Part shown: positions 34,601 to 39,254 of the stretch, one piece after another
Position numbering within the stretch: position 1 is the first letter of the stretch
Layout of the letters: every line of letters starts with the position of its first letter
DNA from: Flavobacteriaceae bacterium UBA5544
GTDB lineage: Bacteria; Bacteroidota; Bacteroidia; Flavobacteriales; Flavobacteriaceae
Assembly: GCA_002426755.1 (NCBI GenBank)
Contig: DINI01000006.1
Location: forward strand, 1-39,254
Direction: 5' to 3'
DNA length: 39,254 nucleotides
Program-made: the position numbers and the translations under genes
The notes under the pieces: generated by a model
The model's input: the letters and a program-made list of their open reading frames with translations, nothing else
What the model was told of the DNA's origin: nothing
Databases searched by the model: none

Positions 34601-37600
34601 GATAAAAACACTTACAATATAGGCGAAAATGTTGTGATGACTTTTGGTTCGTCTGCAGAGAATGTCACTGTGACGGTCGATGTAGAGAAAGACCACAAGA
34701 TTGTCAACACCTTTATCATTCCTTTGAGCAACAACAAAAAAACCATTGCTATTCCTGTTGCCAAAGAGGATTTGGGTGGCTTTTCTGTGCATTACAGTTT
34801 TGCGGTGTTCAATAGTTTTCAATCGGGAACAGTCGCCATTTCGGTGCCATATCCTAAAACGGATTTAGAGATTGAAACTGTAACCTTTAGAGATAAGTTA
34901 CAACCTGGCACCGACGAGACTTGGAGTTTTAAAATAAAAGGCCCAAAAGGTGACAAAGTAAGTGCAGAACTCTTGGCAAGTATGTACGATATGTCTTTGG
35001 ACCAATTTAAACCGCATGCTTGGAGTTTTTCTCCATTGGCAAAACCTATCTATTATTCATATTCAAAACGGAATGGTGGGCGTAGTTTTGGGGTTAATGA
35101 TTTTAGTGTTTATAATGATTATGAATACGGTTTCAATTATCCTCATCAGGATTATGACCAATTGAATTGGTTTGGATTTTATTTTGGATATGGTGGACGA
35201 CTCTATGAAAATAGACGAATGTATAAATCATCCGCTCCTGTTTCTGCTGGCGTAGTTAATATGATGGTTGCGGAAGAATCGGAAGCGATGGAAATGGATG
35301 CCGGATATTCTCTTGGATTAGCCGGAGAAAGAATGACCCTTACTGATACAATTAACTCTTCATATGAAGAATATAATAAAAAGAACAAAGAAGAAACTTT
35401 CGACAACATCCAAGTCCGCAAAAACCTTCAAGAAACGGCCTTCTTCTTTCCACAATTACAAACCGATGCCGAAGGTAATGTGAGTTTTAACTTCACAACA
35501 CCAGAAGCTTTGACTAAATGGAAGTTGCAATTATTGGCACATACCAAAAACTTGGAAAGCACTACGACTACGTTAGAAACAGTGACCCAAAAAGAGTTGA
35601 TGGTCATTCCAAATGCACCACGCTTTTTAAGGCAAGGCGACCAAATAACAATTAGTACAAAGATTGCTAATTTGACAGACAAACAATTATCAGGACAGGC
35701 AAAATTATCCTTAACAGACGCAATGACTGGTAAAGATATTACCTCAACCTTGCTCAACTCTTCCCCTTCGGGGAAGTCGGATGGGGCTTCCTTTATCGTC
35801 GATGCTAAAGGCAACACCCAAGTTTCATGGAGTTTAACGATTCCAGATACTGTGGATGCAGTTCAATATAAAATCTTGGCGAAGTCTGGTGATTTTAGCG
35901 ATGGCGAACAGAATGCACTTCCTGTGTTGACGAATCGCATGTTGGTGACTGAAACGCTTCCAATGTGGATTCGCAGTAATGAGACTAGAACCTTTACTTT
36001 GGATAAGTTGAAAACCAATACCTCATCAACCTTAAAAAACCATAAGTTGACGTTGGAGATTACGTCCAACCCTGCTTGGTATGCCGTTCAGGCCTTGCCT
36101 TATTTGATGGAGTATCCGTATGATTGTAATGAGCAAACGTTCTCTCGCTATTATGCAAATGCATTGGCAAGTCATATTGCGAATAGTAATCCTCGTATTC
36201 AAGAGGTGTTCAATCAGTGGAAAAACACGGATGCGTTGTTGAGCAATTTGGAGAAGAATGAGGAACTGAAAAACATCCTTATTCAAGAGACGCCATGGTT
36301 ACGTGATGCACAAAGCGAAACGGAGCAAAAGAAACGCATCGCTTTGTTGTTCGACATGAACAAGATGAACAACGAACTCAATTCCGCGAAACGTAAGTTG
36401 GAAAACAACCAAATGAACAACGGCGCTTGGTCTTGGTTTGAAGGCGGGCGACCAAACCGCTACATCACGCAACATATCATTACCGGTTTTGGACATTTGA
36501 AACAACTGAATGTTACTGCCGATGGCGAATCGCAAATGATTAAAAAAGCGATGAACTATTTGGATGCTGAATTCGTGCAAGAATATAAAGACCTTAAAAA
36601 GTACAACAAGAATGTGGACCTGAACAAAGACCATTTGAGTTATACACAATTGCATTATCTGTATATGCGCAGTTTCTTCCCAGAAATTGAAAAGAGTAAA
36701 GAAGTGAAGACCGTTATTGAGTATTATCAAACGCAAATCCAGAAGTATTGGTTGTCGCGTTCGTTGTATGCAAAAGGTTTGATGGCCTTGGTATCCCATA
36801 GAGCGAGAGATGCTAAAACTGCGGATAAGATTCTTCAATCGTTAAAAGAAACGAGCATCACCAATGACGAATTGGGCATGTATTGGAAAGACAATAAAGC
36901 CTCGTGGTTCTGGTATCAAGCACCTATTGAGACACAGGCTTTGATGATTGAAGCTTTTGGAGAAATTGATAATGACATCAAAACCATTGATAACTTGAAG
37001 ATTTGGTTACTGAAGAACAAGCAAACCAATAGTTGGAGTACCACTAAATCTACTACCGAAGCTGTGTATGCTCTATTGTTGCAAGGCAGCGATTGGTTAA
37101 GCGTGACGGAGGCTGTGGACGTATTGGTGGGCGGCCAAAAGATTGAACCTTCCAAGTTAGAGAATGTTAAGGTTGAAGCTGGCACTGGTTATTATAAAAC
37201 AACCTGGAATGGCTCTGAAGTGAAAACAAAAATGGCTGAAGTAAAACTTACCAAGAAAGGTGATGGAATTGCTTGGGGCGCTTTGTACTGGCAGTATTTT
37301 GAGGATTTGGATAAAATTACCTCTGCCGATACACCATTGAGTTTAAAGAAGAAATTATTCCTTAAAACCAATACAGACAAGGGCGAACAAATTTCGGAAA
37401 TTACCTCTAACACAAGTTTGAAAGTTGGTGATTTAATACGAGTACGAATCGAATTGCGAAGTGACCGAGATATGGAGTTCATCCACATGAAGGATATGCG
37501 TGCGGCAGGTTTTGAGCCTATCAATGTGTTGTCGCAATACAAATATCAGGATGGGTTGGGCTATTATGAAAGCACTAAAGATGCAGCGACCAACTTCTTC

Positions 37601-37753
37601 TTTGACTATTTACCTAAAGGAACGTATGTATTTGAATATGATTTACGTGTGAACAATGCTGGTAATATGAGTAATGGAATTACCACCGTTCAAAGTATGT
37701 ACGCACCGGAGTTTTCTAGTCATAGTGAAGGTGTTCGAGTTAAAGTGAATTAA
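31694..37753 (+). CDS. Bacterial alpha-2-macroglobulin family protein
   Basis: A 2019-residue envelope protein that is thought to trap and covalently bind invading proteases. The signal peptide ends in AQAQ (about 19), with no lipobox. An N-terminal helical region (to about 380) is followed by macroglobulin domains. These include a carboxypeptidase-like fold with NRNTGKPLASATVKL (about 502-516) and the MG2 block FTDRSIYRPGQVVYFKG (about 590-606). The alpha-2-macroglobulin core starts near 1245 (AFFFPQLQTDAEGNVSFNF). The thioester motif CNEQ is intact at 1478-1481 (PYDCNEQTFSRYY). An aromatic-rich segment (about 1115-1235) just before the core is in the bait-region position. The usual neighbour pbpC (PBP1C) is not next to it. 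It shares a terminator with the convergent DoxX-like gene. Confidence 0.9.
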   Translation: MKYFASILMIFLFAHTAQAQSKDYNDLWKKVEKLENDGLPKSALEIVNQIAAQAKKDKNAPQQIKTLLYQSKYAMTLEEEAQLKVMADFKNAVANSEAPTKNVLENMLATIYWQYFQQNRWKFYNRTNTANKVDETDFQTWDLQTLFDEIHLHYKKSLENSLLLQQTKLDDFSAILMEQDGSKTYRPTLYDLLAHNALEFYKSDENSITKPAYKFEVDNTDYLKEAKDFASLNITSKDSTSLQLHALQLYQQLTSFHLNDKEPYALADVDIERLKFVAEHATFDNDEMLLLETLKATSIRLQSHEVSALYNYEIASILNEQGNRYTPKTNEEPRWNIKEALEICDKMIVKYPKSRGAQKCEGLKQELLHPSLQITTENRLPIQQHSLMKVTYKNLELLDFKIYPISRSQLEKFHELYRQDEQLAFIKKLNVSTQFQSSLKNETDYQNHASEIVTPKLANGSYLIFASKPDSDDKFFAYKTIQVTDIALVNTSENAKELFQVINRNTGKPLASATVKLSYKTNYNGSTIRDTKTTDTNGQFYINKDSKRLMDLNIEVTHNGDTGYFEDYYVNQYYKDNKQSLTNTAFLFTDRSIYRPGQVVYFKGIAMTTNEGKSEVTPNLSTKVVLYNVNGELVKEMTLKTNEYGSVAGEFILPSDGLTGQFRIQMIAGSNAVTYFSVEEYKRPKFETKFEPVTDTFKVNDSVTVQGTALAYAGSNITDAKVVYRISRQVNYPYWYYWYRPWFNSEPQEITHGESVTNDKGEFEMTFKALPDESVDKKSLPVFQYEVTADVIDVNGETRSATTIVNVGYHALLATITIDDQLDKTKKDHKLSIDTRNLNGEFVPATGTVKIYKLKAPQEVLRPRPWSTPDYKSMSKEEFKNLFPHEAYDEEHNPDTWEKGDLVFDTSFDTSKSKEIELGNIKKWASGRYVVVLESKDKFGQVVKDEARTTLFDEDDKTLADNQLFSVTKDKNTYNIGENVVMTFGSSAENVTVTVDVEKDHKIVNTFIIPLSNNKKTIAIPVAKEDLGGFSVHYSFAVFNSFQSGTVAISVPYPKTDLEIETVTFRDKLQPGTDETWSFKIKGPKGDKVSAELLASMYDMSLDQFKPHAWSFSPLAKPIYYSYSKRNGGRSFGVNDFSVYNDYEYGFNYPHQDYDQLNWFGFYFGYGGRLYENRRMYKSSAPVSAGVVNMMVAEESEAMEMDAGYSLGLAGERMTLTDTINSSYEEYNKKNKEETFDNIQVRKNLQETAFFFPQLQTDAEGNVSFNFTTPEALTKWKLQLLAHTKNLESTTTTLETVTQKELMVIPNAPRFLRQGDQITISTKIANLTDKQLSGQAKLSLTDAMTGKDITSTLLNSSPSGKSDGASFIVDAKGNTQVSWSLTIPDTVDAVQYKILAKSGDFSDGEQNALPVLTNRMLVTETLPMWIRSNETRTFTLDKLKTNTSSTLKNHKLTLEITSNPAWYAVQALPYLMEYPYDCNEQTFSRYYANALASHIANSNPRIQEVFNQWKNTDALLSNLEKNEELKNILIQETPWLRDAQSETEQKKRIALLFDMNKMNNELNSAKRKLENNQMNNGAWSWFEGGRPNRYITQHIITGFGHLKQLNVTADGESQMIKKAMNYLDAEFVQEYKDLKKYNKNVDLNKDHLSYTQLHYLYMRSFFPEIEKSKEVKTVIEYYQTQIQKYWLSRSLYAKGLMALVSHRARDAKTADKILQSLKETSITNDELGMYWKDNKASWFWYQAPIETQALMIEAFGEIDNDIKTIDNLKIWLLKNKQTNSWSTTKSTTEAVYALLLQGSDWLSVTEAVDVLVGGQKIEPSKLENVKVEAGTGYYKTTWNGSEVKTKMAEVKLTKKGDGIAWGALYWQYFEDLDKITSADTPLSLKKKLFLKTNTDKGEQISEITSNTSLKVGDLIRVRIELRSDRDMEFIHMKDMRAAGFEPINVLSQYKYQDGLGYYESTKDAATNFFFDYLPKGTYVFEYDLRVNNAGNMSNGITTVQSMYAPEFSSHSEGVRVKVN

Positions 37754-37785
37754 AAAAAGGGCTTCAAAATGAAGCCTCTTTTTTT
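37754..37785. terminator. Bidirectional terminator
   Basis: GGCTTC (37760-37765), loop AAAAT, GAAGCC (37771-37776), with an A run on the left and a T run on the right. It works in both directions for two convergent genes and reaches into the stop codon of the minus-strand gene. Confidence 0.8.
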
Positions 37786-39070
37786 ATCTATTAAATGGAT
37801 ATTCATTGATCCAGTTGAAGCCACGATTGGTCATTAAGAAACTTTTTTTGGTGAGAATTTTACAATTCCCTTTGATGGTGTCATTTTGAATGACTGTTTC
37901 AAAATCAAATGTGCTTTTGGAAATTTTATAATTTAATATAAATGTCTTAGTGGTGTCTTCACTATTTGTCAAAGTCATTATTTGTTTTAACGTATCGATT
38001 TTGGCGTCATAATACTCGCTTGACTTATCCATCTTTACAATTTGCAAATACCCTTCCCTTTCCGAAACAATATAATGCCAACGCCTATTACTGGTAGAAA
38101 TTGGAGAAAGAGAGGTGCCATTTTTTTCAAAATAAAACACTTCAAATAAGCCAAAGACCGCTGGTCTGGGAGCATCTTCACCAAACTGCTTTTGATAATC
38201 AAATAGCTGGTACATTCCAAAAACAAATGCATAGGCAATGACTAATGCTTTAAAGCTCATCAAGATTATTTTTATCCATTTCTGTTTGAAATGAGGCTGT
38301 AAGACGGGTTGCAAACTGACGGTTTTCTTGGTGAAAAAGAAAATACACAAAGTCTTTAAATCTTTAGAAAGCAGGAATAGCGTCATTAAGACCAAATGTG
38401 TAGACAAAAGCTTGACGGGGACATCGTAAAAGTAGTTCACCGCCATCACGTTTGCAGTAGTCATTAGGGTGATGATGGCTCCTGCAGTAAGAGTTCTTCT
38501 GAAGAGCAATAAACCTGCCATTACTTCAGCGATTCCCATAAAGAGATTGTATCCTTTTGAAAACCCCAGAAAGGTCCATGCCAAGCCCATTGGGGAAGAT
38601 TCACCATAGGATTGAATCAATCTGTAAAAACTTGGCGACGGGAATTGCAACTTAATGATTTTGAACAATCCATAGTTAATTAGCATCAATCCAACATAAA
38701 ACCGGACGGCTACGGACAACCAATAGTATAGTTTGATGTAATTATTCCGATTTCTATCAAAAAATGACCAAATAATAGTGCCAACAACAGCAGTAATCAG
38801 AATCATCAATACGATGATGTAGTCATAGGTTGTATCTCCGCTACCGTTGGTAAATACTGTAATATCGTAGGGCAGATGCAAGATGTGTTTCCCTACCCAA
38901 GGCACAAGTTTTTGCAGCCATTCATTAGGCTTTTGCATTAAAACGTCCCAGAGGGGATAGGCTCCATTATTTTGGAACACAATGTATAATAGCAGATATA
39001 TAAAACTAAAACGGAACCCGATTTTTTCTAAAGGGTTCCATTTTAAACTGTAGTTGGTTGTTGCTTCCAC
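37784..39070 (-). CDS. DoxX-like integral membrane protein, 428 aa
   Basis: A polytopic inner-membrane protein with about seven hydrophobic helices in the first 300 residues: FSFIYLLLYIVF, YIIVLMILITAVVGTIIW, FYVGLMLINYGLFKI, GLLLFRRTLTAGAIITLMTTAN and others. The arrangement around RFYVGLMLINYGLFKIIKLQFP and LFMGIAEVMAGLLLF resembles DoxX/SURF4-type proteins. The C-terminal 120 residues are soluble and beta-rich (RRWHYIVSEREGYLQIV, ending NRGFNWINEYPFNR). The biochemical role is unknown. It follows a probable short-chain dehydrogenase gene on the same strand by 70 bases and may be expressed with it. Confidence 0.65.
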   Translation of the reverse strand: MEATTNYSLKWNPLEKIGFRFSFIYLLLYIVFQNNGAYPLWDVLMQKPNEWLQKLVPWVGKHILHLPYDITVFTNGSGDTTYDYIIVLMILITAVVGTIIWSFFDRNRNNYIKLYYWLSVAVRFYVGLMLINYGLFKIIKLQFPSPSFYRLIQSYGESSPMGLAWTFLGFSKGYNLFMGIAEVMAGLLLFRRTLTAGAIITLMTTANVMAVNYFYDVPVKLLSTHLVLMTLFLLSKDLKTLCIFFFTKKTVSLQPVLQPHFKQKWIKIILMSFKALVIAYAFVFGMYQLFDYQKQFGEDAPRPAVFGLFEVFYFEKNGTSLSPISTSNRRWHYIVSEREGYLQIVKMDKSSEYYDAKIDTLKQIMTLTNSEDTTKTFILNYKISKSTFDFETVIQNDTIKGNCKILTKKSFLMTNRGFNWINEYPFNR

Positions 39071-39140
39071 CTGATGGATGATTTTAGCAGTTAAATTACA
39101 AATAAAATTTGCACAACTATCTACATGCTAAAATTTAATA

Positions 39141-39254
39141 TCAATGACTTTTCGGCATTGTAGGCCTCACCTCTATCTTACTTGGAAGTGTACGTTCGTT
39201 CATTTTTAATAGATCAACTACCAATTCGCCGATGTCTTCGCTTTGTATTTTCCA
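39141..39254 (-). CDS. Short-chain dehydrogenase/reductase, 3' end only
   Basis: The last 37 codons and stop of a gene entering from the right edge on the minus strand. The translation contains QSEDIGELVVDLLKMNER, then PSKIEVRPTMPK. This D-I-x-E-L-V tail ending in I-E-V-R-P-T is characteristic of the C-terminus of classical SDR oxidoreductases (YdfG-like group). The catalytic part is outside the window, so the substrate cannot be given. Confidence 0.7.
   Translation of the reverse strand, partial: WKIQSEDIGELVVDLLKMNERTLPSKIEVRPTMPKSH

Noticed and set aside
36299..36838. 179-residue minus-strand open frame inside the macroglobulin gene
   Set aside because: It lies entirely antisense to conserved macroglobulin sequence, with no promoter or family match.

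Overview
The window looks like a chromosomal segment of a marine-type Flavobacteriaceae bacterium (Bacteroidota). The evidence is low-GC DNA, a SusC/SusD pair, a hybrid two-component sensor with an AraC output domain, a family-10-like putative porin, many lipoproteins with short Bacteroidota-type signal peptides, A-rich leaders instead of Shine-Dalgarno sites, and repeated matches to the Bacteroidota promoter -7 box TAnnTTTG.

Layout. 1-450: no protein gene; two leftward TAnnTTTG promoters and a boxA-like leader that I read as the start of an rRNA operon lying just outside the left edge, then a structured repeat element. 454-2415 (-): putative porin. 2583-8795 (-): SusC, SusD and two surface-type lipoproteins in one operon with a strong terminator; no glycan hydrolase or peptidase is present. 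8998-12064 (+): RNase HII and a large lipoprotein with a C-terminal beta-propeller-like part. 12175-14943 (+): hybrid sensor kinase/response regulator/AraC protein with a periplasmic TPR-like sensor. 15069-22626 (+): eight closely spaced genes, seven of them with export signals (lipoproteins, an OmpA-like protein, a beta-trefoil/cysteine-peptidase-like protein and several unrecognised families), ended by a terminator at 22659-22690. A 16-bp direct repeat with a 21-bp period sits between the sensor gene and this operon, placed like an AraC-type operator. This sensor-plus-exported-operon unit is my best candidate for an undescribed system.

22750-28948 (+): independent genes: nucleoid-associated NdpA-like protein, secreted alpha/beta hydrolase, membrane-anchored serine hydrolase, secreted zinc-metallopeptidase-like protein, a small membrane protein, an FkbM methyltransferase and a VOC-family protein. 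29050-31497 (-): Mpl-type Mur ligase and a TPR protein, with 7-bp-periodic tandem repeats on both sides of the Mur ligase gene. 31694-37753 (+): a 2019-residue bacterial alpha-2-macroglobulin with an intact CxEQ thioester motif. 37784-39254 (-): a DoxX-like membrane protein and the last 37 codons of a probable short-chain dehydrogenase.

No CRISPR array, insertion sequence, prophage or tRNA gene was recognised.
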